Below, piece by piece: positions 1 through 10,059 of a stretch of DNA of 64,000 nucleotides; positions within the stretch are counted from its first letter, which is position 1; every line of letters begins with the position of its first letter. The position numbers and the translations under genes are program-made. This stretch comes from Takakia lepidozioides. Taxonomy: Eukaryota; Streptophyta; Takakiopsida; Takakiales; Takakiaceae. Location of the stretch: the NCBI GenBank assembly GCA_030704615.1, contig CM060733.1, positions 2,852,001 through 2,916,000 of the forward strand, given 5' to 3'. The notes under the pieces were generated by a model. The model had not been told where the DNA came from, ran no database searches, and saw only the letters and a program-made list of their open reading frames with translations.

Positions 1-62
1 CCGCCATGTCCGACGCAGAACTTGCATCCTTGTCTCTGCCAGGTGGAGGCAGCACGTCTTAA
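1..62 (+). CDS. Possible C-terminal end of a truncated ORF
   Basis: A frame open from the window edge reads about 20 codons rich in Ser, Leu and Gly and ends at TAA (60-62). It is followed by AT-rich DNA containing AATAAA-like stretches near 200-210, as a 3' UTR might. The piece is too short to identify. It could equally be the last codons of a neighbouring gene or chance. Confidence 0.2.
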   Translation, partial: AMSDAELASLSLPGGGSTS

Positions 63-478
63 AATATCTATTCCCCCAAGGCCACATTTTGTTTACCTCT
101 TTTTGTGAAAGCCACTTCAGCAAATGTGCTGCCGAGTCATGGGTGCAATGAATGCGCAGTGGTTCATGGAGTCGTTGAGTCGACTACATATTCACTTTAA
201 TGAATAAATATCTTTATTCCATTAATCGAATTAGGAAAGAAAATTTGTAAGTTGCATGTGCAGTAATTACAACCACTTGTAATTTTGGCTTTTTCAAATT
301 TTATGTATTTATGCAATTTGTAAAATAGCCCGGAATTCTGCTACGACTCCGGAGTCGTTGACCCCACTTCTGTCCGCCGTCTGAAATGCCCCCCTGTGCC
401 CACATTGTCTGTTTCGACTCTCCAGTAGTCTCGTTTACTACCAAGTGGTTCCCGGAGTGATCGCGGACATGCAGTTGA
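63..478. other. Non-coding stretch before the Ty3 element
   Basis: No supported gene. The left part is AT-rich. I looked here for a 5' LTR and a tRNA-primer binding site of the downstream Ty3 element and found neither convincingly. Confidence 0.4.
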
Positions 479-1710
479 ATCGAAAAAGACACGAATGCTT
501 CTAGTGCTTGGAATGTTCTAGATAATTTAGAAGAGGAGGATCTTACTGATCATATCAATGCTGAGGATGAAATGTCTCCTGACCCCATGTCGGAAACCTT
601 GTCGCCTGAGGAGCCTGTTGCTGGTGGTAATGTGAAGCCCACCCAAACTGCTCCTGCAGCATCTGGCAGTAAGCCCACTCTTGACATACATGGTATTTGT
701 GATGCTATGACTACATTGTCTAGCTGTCCTGCTCTTATGCAGCTGTTTTTTGACAAATAGGTTGGAACTGTGCCAATGCCCACACCCAAGGAGGCATCCC
801 GAACTCATAAGCGACCATATCCTGACTATGAGGTAGGCCAGGACTTTGACAACTTCCTCAATTTTCGAAATGAGTGTGAATGTCAACGGCTTGCCTGCAG
901 ACATGGTGACGAATTCATTCTGCTTCTGTCTTAAAGGTGAGGCTCGTGACCTGTTTGAAGCTAGCATCAAAGATGAAGGGGAATTAAGGTGGGATGTGGC
1001 CAAGCACTTGGCACTTAAGTTGTTCAGGGCTGATACACCCATTGACTATACTATGCCAGAAAGACCCTATTTGCCAGGAGAGAGTATCTAGAAGTACTAC
1101 ACAGACCTCAAAACTAATGTAGTCAAGGCTATACTAGTACCCTCAGAGCGTTCTGCCATTCTTAAAACTTACTTCATTACGGGTCTGCCTGCATCAGACC
1201 AGGTATACCTGCAGAAACACCCTTACCATGATGAGAGGCACATGGTTGAGATGATGGATGAGAGAATGCGCCTGAAAAATGCTAAGCTAGGTAAACCCAA
1301 TTTCTCATCATTCACACCTTGCCCTGCTGAATGCTCCTGAAGGTTCTCATCTTGTGGCTATGGCTAAGGGATGCTCTGCAGACTTGGCTCATACGCTGAT
1401 TGATGAGGTGAAGCTCTTACAATAGGAACTACACACTCAGTTACAGGCACTTCGCACTGAAGGAACCGTGCATTCGCCACCTGCTAAGACATCACCTGCG
1501 GATAACCATCGTGGCCACACACACACATGGGCTAGGTATGTGGTAAAGGGGAGACGTGTCCCTTGCTTTATTTGTGGCTCTCTTGATCACTGGACACGAT
1601 TTTGCACCTATGCTGATCTTGTTCCTAGCATGATTGAAGAGTATGAGAAGTCCAAGGCCGCAAAGGGCAAACAACCTTTAAACGAAGACGATCGTTTGTG
1701 GAGGGGCTGA
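479..1710 (+). pseudogene. gag: Ty3 gag relic with CCHC zinc knuckle
   Basis: Capsid/nucleocapsid region in at least three pieces. An acidic N-terminal piece (479-760) is followed by a capsid-like piece (846-1091) whose sequence continues past a TAG. The last piece (1468-1710) carries a Cys-x2-Cys-x4-His-x4-Cys knuckle starting near 1564, the nucleic-acid-binding signature of retrotransposon nucleocapsid. Stops at 758, 1089 and 1423 each sit where Gln (CAG) would fit. This would form the virus-like particle that packages element RNA. It is dead in this copy. Confidence 0.85.
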
Positions 1711-1789
1711 ACGATCATACCATTCAAAGCCCTACTCATAGTGACTATGTCGTTTCAGTCATCTTGTCTAAAGAATTTAAACTGATGCA

Positions 1790-2149
1790 TTGCGAAGCTG
1801 TAGGAAAATGAGGAGGGAACGTGTTCATCCTCTCATGACTCAGTGCCATGTCGGACATCTCTCTTTTGCATGTGTAGTAGACACAGGCTGCACAATTTCT
1901 GCCATACCTCTTTCTGTAGTTAGGATCCTTGGCCTCAAGCCGACTCCTACTACAGGCATGATGGTAACTATTGCAGATGGCACCAATTATGAACCCATAG
2001 GATTAGTTACTCTGCCTATTAAGGTCAGTCACAAATCTGTAGTGCTGACTTGCATCGTCACATTGGGAGAACAATTGCTTCTAGGATTGGACTGGATGCG
2101 TGGTGCTGGTGCCCAGATAGATGTTGCCGACAATGTCATGTGGCTGTAG
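1790..2149 (+). pseudogene. Ty3 aspartic protease domain
   Basis: Retropepsin-like segment with the catalytic Asp-Thr-Gly at 1880-1888 (V-D-T-G-C context) and the downstream Gly-Leu-Asp-Trp motif typical of Ty3 proteases near residues 99-102. It would process the Gag-Pol polyprotein. The frame ends with a stop at 2147-2149, just before the dUTPase-like stretch. The segment itself is open, but no longer joined in frame to gag or RT. Confidence 0.85.
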
Positions 2150-2399
2150 AAGGGGGGTGGCCAGCGCTACAAGGTTCACTCAAACACTTTGTCCCTTCCT
2201 GTTGGTTGTGCCATGGCACATCTCTCTAAGGCCAGTGGTATTGCTCAAGCGGCCAGACAGGCTACTGGTGTTCAATTTAATTGGACTCGGCACTTTAATT
2301 TTGCTGCTCAACCACCTTCCACCTGGCATCAGTGGCAAATCCCCTTGCCTGACAAAAGGTCTAGTGCACCCATACCCATTCCCAGCTTTCTCTGGTACG

Positions 2400-2710
2400 T
2401 TGTCCTCATGACCTTGAGATCCCAGCTTTCTCTCAGCACATTGTGGCAACAGGTCTGACTTTCCTTAGCCCCAGCTACCTAGAAGTGGACGGTTTGGAAA
2501 CAGTTGATGCTGACTAAACATTGCCTTGTGGCTTCTGGGGTTTTGGACAGAGGTTTCAGGGGTGAGCTTCGATTACTTATTGCCAACCCCGAACGAATCC
2601 CTATCAGGCTTCGAAAAGGGCAAGTAGTGGCCCGCCTGAGTGCTGTCCCATTGGAGGACCTTTGCGAGGTCCAATGTGCGCTTAACTTCGCTGACATTGG
2701 TCTGGGATGA
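2400..2710 (+). pseudogene. dUTPase-like segment between protease and RT
   Basis: Two frames here give pieces that match the order of trimeric dUTPase motifs. Around 2415-2480 a segment reads D-L-E-I-P...V-A-T-G-L-T, like the strand pair leading to the conserved Thr-Gly-Leu. Around 2534-2580 comes G-V-L-D-R-G-F-R-G-E-L, matching motif 3 (G-V-I-D-x-x-Y-R-G-E). Around 2615-2640 comes R-K-G-Q-V-V-A-R-L, matching motif 4 (K-G-x-R-x-A-Q-L). The Gly-rich motif 5 is not found. Such a domain would hydrolyse dUTP to limit uracil in element cDNA. The call rests on motif order by eye. Confidence 0.5.
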
Positions 2711-2739
2711 TCCAGTAGACCAACTCTTACTTATGGCAA

Positions 2740-3609
2740 GTTTTGTCCCCACCCCTAATCAAACCCAACACCTTGCTCAGGTATTGTTTGAGATCAAGAT
2801 AGATCCTGACCTGACGGATACCCAGCTTACTCAGCTTCATGCTGTAATTCGTGAAAATCTTGATGTTTTTAGCAAGGGTTCTCATGATCTGGGCAAGACT
2901 GCTATCCTGTAGCATGATATAGTCATAGAGGGCAGTCCTCTTAAGCAACATACATATCGTGAGAGTGTTACTTGGAGAGGGGTCAAGTGCAAGAGGAAAT
3001 AAAAAAAAGGTTAGATGCAGGAGTCATCAAGCCTTCCATTTCCCCTTGGCTTGTCCAATAGTTTTGGTGGCTAAGAAGGATGGTTCAACTTGCTTTTGTG
3101 TTGATTTTTGTCGTCTGCATGCTCTGACCAAACGTGACGTTTATCCCTTGCCCAGAATTCATGACACCCTGGATCAACTTAATGTTGCTACCATTTTCTC
3201 CTCCTTGGATCTTGCTGCTGGTTTTTGGCAGGTGCCTCTTACTGATGCGGCCAAGGAAAAAACCACCTTTACTTGTAAGCAAGGCATGTTTCAGTTTGAA
3301 ACAATGCATTTTGGCCTTTGCAAAGCCATTGCCACCTTCCAACGTTTGATGGATGTCGTGCTTGGTAATCTTAGATGGGAGTGTGCACTGGTATATGTTG
3401 ATGATATTAATGTGTACTCCCCTGATTTTGTTGCCCATATGCTGGACCTCAGACGTGACTTGTGCCGACTCCGAGGAGCTGGACTCAAAGTAAATGCTAA
3501 GAAGTATGACCTGTGTATGAAAAAACTTCATTTCTTAGGTCATCTGTTGTCAGCTGCCGGCATTAGTCCTGCCAAGGTAAAGGCTGTGTGGGAATACCCT
3601 CATCCCTGA
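2740..3609 (+). pseudogene. pol: Ty3 reverse transcriptase domain
   Basis: The N-terminal connection (2740-2912) ends at a TAG. The palm/fingers region is open from 2959 to 3609. Visible landmarks are the V-A-K-K-D-G-S segment, the [10 protein letters not shown] stretch, the [11 protein letters not shown] block with its catalytic Asp, and the Y-V-D-D active-site box at 3394-3405, followed by F-L-G-H. Copies element RNA into DNA. The copy carries frameshifts and a terminal TGA (3607-3609) where Arg (CGA) fits, so it is inactive. Confidence 0.93.
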
Positions 3610-3639
3610 GATAAGAATTGTGTCTGTGCCTTTCTGGGT

Positions 3640-4365
3640 TTGGCCTCGTACTATCGGTGGTTCATTTGTCACTTTGCTCATATAGCAGCTGCTTTGAACA
3701 GATTGCTTTGTAAGGATGTTCGGTTCTCTTGGGGCACAAAGAAAATTTCGACTTTTGAAAAGCTCAAGATTGCCTTGACATCTGCTCCTATCTTGATCTT
3801 TCCTGACTTTGATCAGCCCTTTATCCTTCAGACTGATGCTTCAGATGTGGTTGTATCTGCTATTCTCTGTCAGAAACACAATGGTAAGGAGCATATTGTT
3901 GCTTATGCATCTCGACGACTTGATAAGCATGAACGCAATTATAGTATCACTGATAAAGAGGGGTTGGCTGTTATTTTTGGAGTTAAGCATTTTCGGCAAT
4001 ACTTACATGGGTGTCTCTTTGTGGTTGAGACAGATCATCTTCCATTGAAAGCCTTGAAGACCCCTCGTGAACTATCTGGGCGTCTTGCTCGTTGGTCCTT
4101 AACTTTGCAAATGTTTGATTATGATATTCGCTACAAAAAATGGAAGGAGAACATTAATGCTGATGCTTTGACTCGTAGCGAGCCTAAGTCTCATGTACCC
4201 TATGTATCTCTTAATGATTTGGCAGCTGCTAGTATACCTTTCTCATGCTCTTCTGCCTGCAGCTTTGAACCAGCACCTAATTTCTTATCTTTGTTTGTCT
4301 CTGCCCAGCAGTCCCTTCCTGACCTTATGTCTGAGTGGAACCTGCTCTCTTTTGTGGCTGGTTAG
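3640..4365 (+). pseudogene. Ty3 RNase H domain
   Basis: Continues the RT frame after the TGA at 3607. The RNase H part shows the catalytic acidic set: Asp in L-Q-T-D-A-S-D, Glu in T-D-K-E-G-L-A and Asp in V-E-T-D-H-L-P. The typical Y-A-S-R-R-L stretch and N-A-D-A-L-T-R end are present. It would degrade the RNA strand of the RNA/DNA hybrid. The tail beyond about residue 190 is linker of no recognised fold. Confidence 0.9.
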
Positions 4366-4569
4366 ATTTCTCTTAGAGCGCTAAGTTGTTACTGAAGTCA
4401 CCTTCTTGGTTTTGGTTGGTAACCTACTTCTCCACCCTGTCTCTTACTTTCTTGTTGTTGTTCATGGTCATTGTACTTTCATCTCCATAGGGCATTGCTT
4501 GTGTGCTTCATAGGCCTGTTTGTTCTCTCATGAAGCAGCCCCTTGTTCAGCAGTTGAGCTACACTAAGT

Positions 4570-5800
4570 ATGGAGCCAACAGAGGCGGGCACTCCATATC
4601 TGCTCACACTACCCAAGGGAGTGGCTATGGGATCTGCAGACATGGACGATCTACTTCATCAAGCCCTCCTCCAGAAGTGTAAAACCAATACACATCTGCC
4701 GGACATCTCTTCCCGTCTCCTAAGGCAAGTAAACTATCATCTCCCTTCTCACAGGAAGCATGAAGGTAAGTTGCTTAAGGTGGTTATAGTTCAGGGTCAA
4801 GAGAGTGCCATGGAGGTCCCTACTAGGAGCTCTGTTCCCTCATTGAGAGCTGTATCATGCTCTCTCTATGCTGATCATCTTGGCATTGACAAGACGGTAA
4901 AGCGTCTTCAAGAAAAGTACCACTGGAAAGGTTTGAACAAAGACGTCTCTGAATTTTATTGCTAAGTGTGTTCCATATAAATCTAAAACTTTGCTACCTA
5001 GGACCGTTGCTCCACTTAAACTCCATCCCCTTATGACAGAAATGTTTGCACGGGTTGGCTTAGATCTAGTCGGACTTCTCAAGACCACAACCAAGGGCAA
5101 TAGCTACGTAGGAGTGGCTACTGACTACATGTCCAAGTGGGTTGAGATTCGACCTTTGGTCGCTAAAGGATAGTGATGACGTGATGAACAATTCTTTTTT
5201 GATGAAATCATGTTGCGCCATGGCTGTGCCCTTGAAATCTTGACTGACCAGGGTACGGAATTTTGTAACCAGTTGATGGAGGTTGTGTGCTTCAATCTGG
5301 ATGTCAAGCATCGCTTGACAGCTCCTTACAACCCCCAATGCAATGGGCTCACTGAAAGGTTCAACAAGACTATGTGCCAGTTACTGGAGAAAAATGGGGC
5401 CTTAACCGAGGAGTGGGATATCACCTTACCCATACTTATCTTTGCTTATAGGACTTCAGTACATGCTAGCACTCATTGTTTTCCTTTTGAGCTGCTTTAT
5501 GGTCGCAAGGCTCGCACACCTCTTCATGTTCCGGTGCTTCAAGCTCAGGTAGAGGAACCAGTCATCTGGGAAGATTTTCTAACCCGCCTTACTGCTCATC
5601 ATTTGAGTTTGTTTGAAACTGCTAAACACAATATCCATGTGTCACAGGTGGCTCAGGCTTGAAACTATAATCGCAGGGTTGTTTATTCTAAGAACTTCAA
5701 GCTCGGACAGACTGTTTGTGTGAGGTTGCAGCCAGGCAAGTAGGTCACTAAGGCCAAGCTGCGCATCGATGGGGTGTTTGCACGCTACGGTGGACCAAAG
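4570..5800 (+). pseudogene. Ty3 integrase relic (zinc-binding, DDE core, C-terminus)
   Basis: Three pieces in shifting frames. 4570-4965 ends with the His-His part of the HHCC zinc-binding domain. 4991-5173 holds the first catalytic Asp (G-L-D-L-V-G). 5210-5662 holds the second (L-T-D-Q-G-T-E) and the catalytic Glu (N-G-L-T-E-R-F). After a TGA at 5660 the frame continues with an N-Y-N-R-R-V segment and, past a TAG at 5741, fades near 5800. It inserts element cDNA in living relatives. This copy is frameshifted between the first Asp and the rest. Confidence 0.88.
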
Positions 5801-6198
5801 GCGGCAGATTCGCTTTCCACACTGGTCCATGCAATTCAAAAGGACGTGGGGCCCGCGCAGCGCGCCACTGCCCGCGAAGTTTAAAAAAAAATGGAAAATC
5901 AGCGCAGGGAGAGTTTGGGGAACCGACAACTGCCGGTTTCCCGTGCGGTGTAGCCAATCGCGTTGGTGGCCCGCATGAGTGGCCACCGGCCGCGTTCTCC
6001 CCCGCCTCCCGTTCTCCCGCCTAAGTCCAATTTTTCCGCGTTCTGAGAGCTTGAAGCTATGGTGTCATCGTGCAGCAGATTTGCACGTGATGAACTGAGT
6101 GCGGAGGAGGTGATAGTACTTAGTGGTTCTTAAACGGATGTAAGGCGCTGTTGTAGAACTACAGTACTGTACCTGAAGGTTGCAAGGGCTTCTTTAGA
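5801..6198. other. Spacer after the Ty3 element
   Basis: No coding call. It contains an A-run followed by purine-rich DNA (5880-5920) and a GC-rich segment (5920-6040). It may include decayed 3' LTR sequence of the element and the 5' leader of the next ORF. Confidence 0.35.
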
Positions 6199-7251
6199 AT
6201 GTCAGGAGGTGAAGAGGAAACGAGTGAGAAGGTGAGAAGGTCAAGAGGAAACGATTTCAGTGTTTTGAGTGGTCATTCTTCGGGTGAGAAGGTCAAGAGG
6301 AAACGAGTGAAGGTAGAAGCAGGGTGCACGATGGTGCAATCGAGTTTCTCTGCACCCTTGCATGCAAAACCCCCTGAACTGATTTTTGATGGGAAGAATC
6401 GTGTCAGTCGGTATGTCTTTGCAGAAAAGTACAAACTTTGTAACCAAGGTATACCTCCCAGAGGTTTGAAGGTCCCTAGAGATTACATAGAGGAGGAGGT
6501 TGCCGAGTTTTTTGGGACTACACTCAACAAGAACGGCTACAGTTATTTACACAATCCTTCAAATATAGAACTTATAACTAGGGTGGAAGAACTCTATATG
6601 ATAGCACATAAAAAAAAAGTCGTCCCTTCCAACCATCAGGTCAGCCACTCAATAGCTCGAGGGATTGTGTGTGAGAGAAAAAACAGACAAGTGAACTGGG
6701 CTGTTTTCGCAGAGTTCGCAAATAGGGACGCCCTTCGCAGAATACAAAGCCTTGCGGGAGTTGCAGATATCAAGAGAAGCATCTCTCTTGTTGAACCTGA
6801 GGAGGAAGGAGTGGAAGTAGGTGTATGCGAACTTGACGAGCTTCAACCCGAATTATCTGACATCCCGGACGCACCAAAGAGAAACATGAGCAGGCCCATG
6901 GTGCGAGCACATCTCCCTGCAAAGACGAGTGGGGGTGTGACAGCACCTGTGCAGGGCGTTGCACAATGGCGTGACATGTTTTGCTATTTGGAAAGGGAGT
7001 TACAGTTATCAGGGGAGTCTCTCGAGATAGTGAAGTTGGCAAGAGATGTGTCTCACCAGGAAGTTCTAGGGTTAAACTCTGAGATGAAAGTTCGTAGAGA
7101 GTTGCATGCCGCCGCAAATGCGAAGCTTGAAACATTGCGGAAGGAACTTGAGGAAGAAAACTTCTTGGACGCGGGGGCCGGCAATTTGCCGAGGCATAGG
7201 ACCTCTTTCAATAGTTATTTTGTGTGTAGATCTCGTAGCGTTAAGATGTAG
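6199..7251 (+). CDS. Orphan 350-residue protein, basic N-terminus, C-terminal helix
   Basis: A single uninterrupted frame of 350 codons, unusually long among the decayed sequence around it. I recognise no domain. The N-terminus is rich in Lys/Arg/Glu/Ser and contains a near-duplicated S-G-E-K-V-K-R-K-R type block that looks like a nuclear localisation signal. The DNA behind it is a direct repeat of about 23 bp (6229-6310). The middle (residues 60-190) is mixed and globular-looking. Residues 190-215 are acidic. Residues 265-325 look like an amphipathic coiled coil. It could be a real single-exon gene, an exon, or an accessory ORF of a mobile element, since it lies just downstream of the Ty3 relic on the same strand. 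No function is assigned. Confidence 0.45.
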   Translation: MSGGEEETSEKVRRSRGNDFSVLSGHSSGEKVKRKRVKVEAGCTMVQSSFSAPLHAKPPELIFDGKNRVSRYVFAEKYKLCNQGIPPRGLKVPRDYIEEEVAEFFGTTLNKNGYSYLHNPSNIELITRVEELYMIAHKKKVVPSNHQVSHSIARGIVCERKNRQVNWAVFAEFANRDALRRIQSLAGVADIKRSISLVEPEEEGVEVGVCELDELQPELSDIPDAPKRNMSRPMVRAHLPAKTSGGVTAPVQGVAQWRDMFCYLERELQLSGESLEIVKLARDVSHQEVLGLNSEMKVRRELHAAANAKLETLRKELEEENFLDAGAGNLPRHRTSFNSYFVCRSRSVKM

Positions 7252-7497
7252 GCACCTAACAGTCTTGCAACGACTTATATTAGAATTCAGCTTGTGTGGT
7301 GTGATAAAAAACTTGAAAATGCAAAATGTATATTCTACACCAGTACAATTTGGCATTCTTAGGCCATTTCATAATCAATGTGCCCCATTGCGTTGCATGG
7401 GATTGGAGCTATTGAGTAACATAACTGTGCCGCTCTATTGCACTTGGTAAACCCATTGTTTGAGGTAGTTGTTTTGTGTGCAGATCTGGCAAGACAC

Positions 7498-7580
7498 GCA
7501 AAGTTTTCATGGCAGGAATCAGCGGAAAATAATCTGGGGCAAAGTTTTCATGGCAGGAATCAGCGGAAAATAATCTGGGG
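7498..7580 (+). repeat. 41-bp perfect tandem duplication
   Basis: Two identical head-to-tail copies of a 41-bp unit (7498-7538 and 7539-7579) that starts GCAAAGTTTTCATGG and ends in CTGGGG. Perfect identity implies a recent duplication. Confidence 0.95.
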
Positions 7581-8153
7581 GTAGAATGCAACACCACGGA
7601 CATTGTTCAAAAAACTCTCTGTACACTTTCTGGAGTGTTCATCCAAGTCATTCCGGACATAGGTTGAACATGTTGACCATCACTTTCAATAAAACCACAT
7701 TCTACATTTTTTCGCTTGCAATACCTTAAGTAGGGCAGCAGGAAGTGATTGGTGGTGGTGGATCCACACATGGAAAATGTGCCTGTAGTACTAAAATATA
7801 TATTCTCAGGGCCTTCCTCCCGAGCCGCTCAATGTCGAAAGCCAGTCGATGGCTGACACAGACATCACAAGACAATTGTGACACTTGACAACTGTGATGC
7901 CACATATCCTGAATCAAAATGTTCAAGTGAGGCACGATAACTTCAATAACATCCTTTATTAGAAAATTCTTGCATGAAAACAGAGATCACAATGCCACTC
8001 CATAAAATTTGGACACAAAGCTACGAACACATGTGACAAGCAAGTCTTAGCATACTACATTGCTACATTCCAGACACTTGCAACAACAGACACTGTAGAA
8101 ACGTAAGCCCATGGAAAGACTTGCTGTCAGTGAATGATAATCACAGGGACCCG

Positions 8154-8322
8154 TTTACTTCCCCCTGGAATCTCAAAAATTTGTTGACAGCTTGGTGATT
8201 ACTTCCCCCCTGGAATCTCAAAAAATTGTTGACTTGCTGATTACTTCCCCCTAGAATCTCAAAAATTTGTGGACTTGGTGATTATTTCCCCCTGGAATCT
8301 CCCAAATTTGCTGACTTGGTGA
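8154..8322 (+). repeat. Four-copy ~42-bp tandem repeat
   Basis: Four diverged copies of a unit containing TTACTTCCCCCTGGAATCTC followed by an A/T run, TTGTTGACTTGGTGA. Copies start near 8154, 8198, 8240 and 8281 and differ by small substitutions and indels. Confidence 0.9.
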
Positions 8323-8426
8323 TTGACCAACGGACTCTTGTCCGTTTCATGTTGTTACGCTATTCACGTTTCCACTTTCGCGTGATCTGGGTCAAGATTC
8401 GTACTTGATCCTCATGTGAGAAGTCT

Positions 8427-8831
8427 TCAAAGGGAGGCCATCCCAAAAACCATAGGTTTGTTGAGCTTTGGCCACCGCCAGCCAATTTCTCGTAATTTGG
8501 TGCTGCAGGTTGCCAACCTCCTGAAAATCCAACGTCGGGTTAGACGCTCGACTGGATCTTGTACGTGAGGACCTCTGTGAAGGTTTCCTAGCCAATCCAA
8601 GACTACGGAGCACGCATGCTCCACTCTATCCCACCGAGCATGCTCGCGCTTGGCCACCCTCGCTATTCTCAATTGACGCTCAATGTCCATGTTCATACGG
8701 CATTTCAGGTTCTGCTTCGTGCGGAGGGATAGACTTTGCAGCTGATCCACCCGCAACCCGCAAGTCCTCCACACGCTGCTGGGCACTCTATCTAAAAGTA
8801 GTCCTTCTAACCTCCTCCTTCTAGTGCTCAT
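8427..8831 (-). CDS. Weak candidate: 134-residue basic ORF
   Basis: An open minus-strand frame of about 134 codons from ATG at 8831, Arg-rich with Leu-spaced stretches. The frame stays open upstream to 9035, overlapping the PPR-DYW relic in another frame. I recognise nothing and see no conserved motif. It may well be chance. Confidence 0.12.
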   Translation of the reverse strand: MSTRRRRLEGLLLDRVPSSVWRTCGLRVDQLQSLSLRTKQNLKCRMNMDIERQLRIARVAKREHARWDRVEHACSVVLDWLGNLHRGPHVQDPVERLTRRWIFRRLATCSTKLREIGWRWPKLNKPMVFGMASL

Positions 8832-9027
8832 ATTGATCAAGTGACTACAGTGCGCTGCTAGGCGGGAGGGAAATGTGCATGCACAGGCCTGCATAGATAA
8901 TTCAATCAGCCACACCACCACGAGGCAAGCATATAAATTTAGCTGACCACAATATCCCGATCCTTTCAAGTTTCCTTGTTTGTTCCAATGAACTCCAGGC
9001 TCCCTATCCTCTTTAGTAGCTACCATG

Positions 9028-9345
9028 GATCCCATTCATCACTTGGCATCCCAGTGGTAGTGCTGATGAGCCCAAAACCAATGGCCAGCTTTTTGTTGTG
9101 GAGGCAAAGCAAAATTTCCTTTTGCTCCTCCCCCTCATTATACAATACAAAGGTTGTGCCGGGCACACTAGCCTGCCTCCACCATCTGCCCGGACAATCT
9201 TCTCAGCTTTGAGCATGGATTTCGTCAATTCAGGGATGCAATTTTAATTTACGCTGGTGTGCACCTTGTTGCCAATGTCATGGCGGCAGCGACGTCGCTG
9301 CTTCCTCACCCATCTGACCTTCGGACTTCAGGGTGCTTTTCAGCT
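9028..9345 (-). pseudogene. PPR-DYW relic: E+ motif and part of the DYW deaminase domain
   Basis: Read on the minus strand, 9290-9250 encodes the E+ signature H-D-I-G-N-K-V-H-T. After an in-frame stop come E-L-T-K-S-M-L-K-A and then, from about 9148, the DYW core L-Y-N-E-G-E-E-Q-K-E-I-L-L-C-L-H followed by K-L-A-I-G-F-G-L-I-S-T. DYW domains are cytidine deaminases of plant organelle RNA editing. In intact members the catalytic box here is His-Ser-Glu. This copy reads His-Asn-Lys, losing the catalytic Glu. The Cys-x2-Cys end and the PPR repeats are missing. It is a dead tail fragment, not a gene. Confidence 0.7.
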
Positions 9346-10059
9346 TGAATGCATGAAGCACTTCAGTTTCGCGAGTTTGTAGCTGGTACAGTTCTTATTG
9401 TTGTTTTACTTTGTCCACTTGGCCTTTTTATAGACACCACAGGGTGTGTTTTCTGTATTTCTCTCTATTTGTAGCTTGAACTTGCTTTTGTTGCTGATTG
9501 GATGGTTGCCATTGGCCCGGGCACTCTGACTAGCATGCATTACTTACATTGCACCACTCTTTTGCTGTTACACATGCCATAACCCTGCAACCATGTACTG
9601 ATTGCATGACACAAGCCGTGAACTCTGAACCAAACACAGCCTCCCCATGTCTCTCAACAAACAGCTTGGGGAATGAGTTCACTTCTCCATTACTCAAAAG
9701 ATATAATCCAACCAGCATGCTCTCACATCTGGTCAGTCTGAGCCGTGTCTTACTTCTTTCACAACTAATAACTGAGAGAGCCATAACAACAGATCGCAGA
9801 CCCCTAACACCCACACGTGCCCGACCATCATTGTAATTGAAAGACGGCGGCCTGACAGCCCAGCTGCCAATATATCAGACCCATGCCACCTGCCATATCA
9901 GACCCACCCGCCACATTATTACAATGTTGAGTGAGGCCTGCAAGTATACAAAATTCTTTAATAGTGTTGCAATGACAAGTATCAAGTGGAGATGACAACT
10001 ATAAGAAATGAAGAGAAACAGACTGCAGAAGAAAGATTGCCCGACAAGACTGTTAAAGA

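Larger units (their letters stand above)
479..5800 (+). mobile_element. Decayed Ty3/gypsy LTR retrotransposon (internal region)
   Basis: Gag, CCHC zinc knuckle, aspartic protease, a dUTPase-like segment, reverse transcriptase, RNase H and integrase follow one another on the plus strand, with integrase after RNase H, the Ty3/gypsy order. The copy cannot be functional. At least seven in-frame stops (758, 1089, 1423, 2910, 3607, 5660, 5741) and several frameshifts interrupt it. No chromodomain is visible after the integrase. I could not define LTRs, primer-binding site or target-site duplication, so the outer limits are approximate. An A-rich and purine-rich stretch at 5880-5920 could be a polypurine tract. 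Confidence 0.93.
7252..8426. other. Non-coding interval with two short tandem repeats
   Basis: No supported gene. It contains the 41-bp duplication at 7498-7580 and the four-copy repeat at 8154-8322. The rest shows only short chance frames. Confidence 0.5.

Noticed and set aside
3085-3531. Minus-strand ORF opposite the RT region
   Set aside because: It is a shadow of the conserved RT coding sequence on the plus strand.
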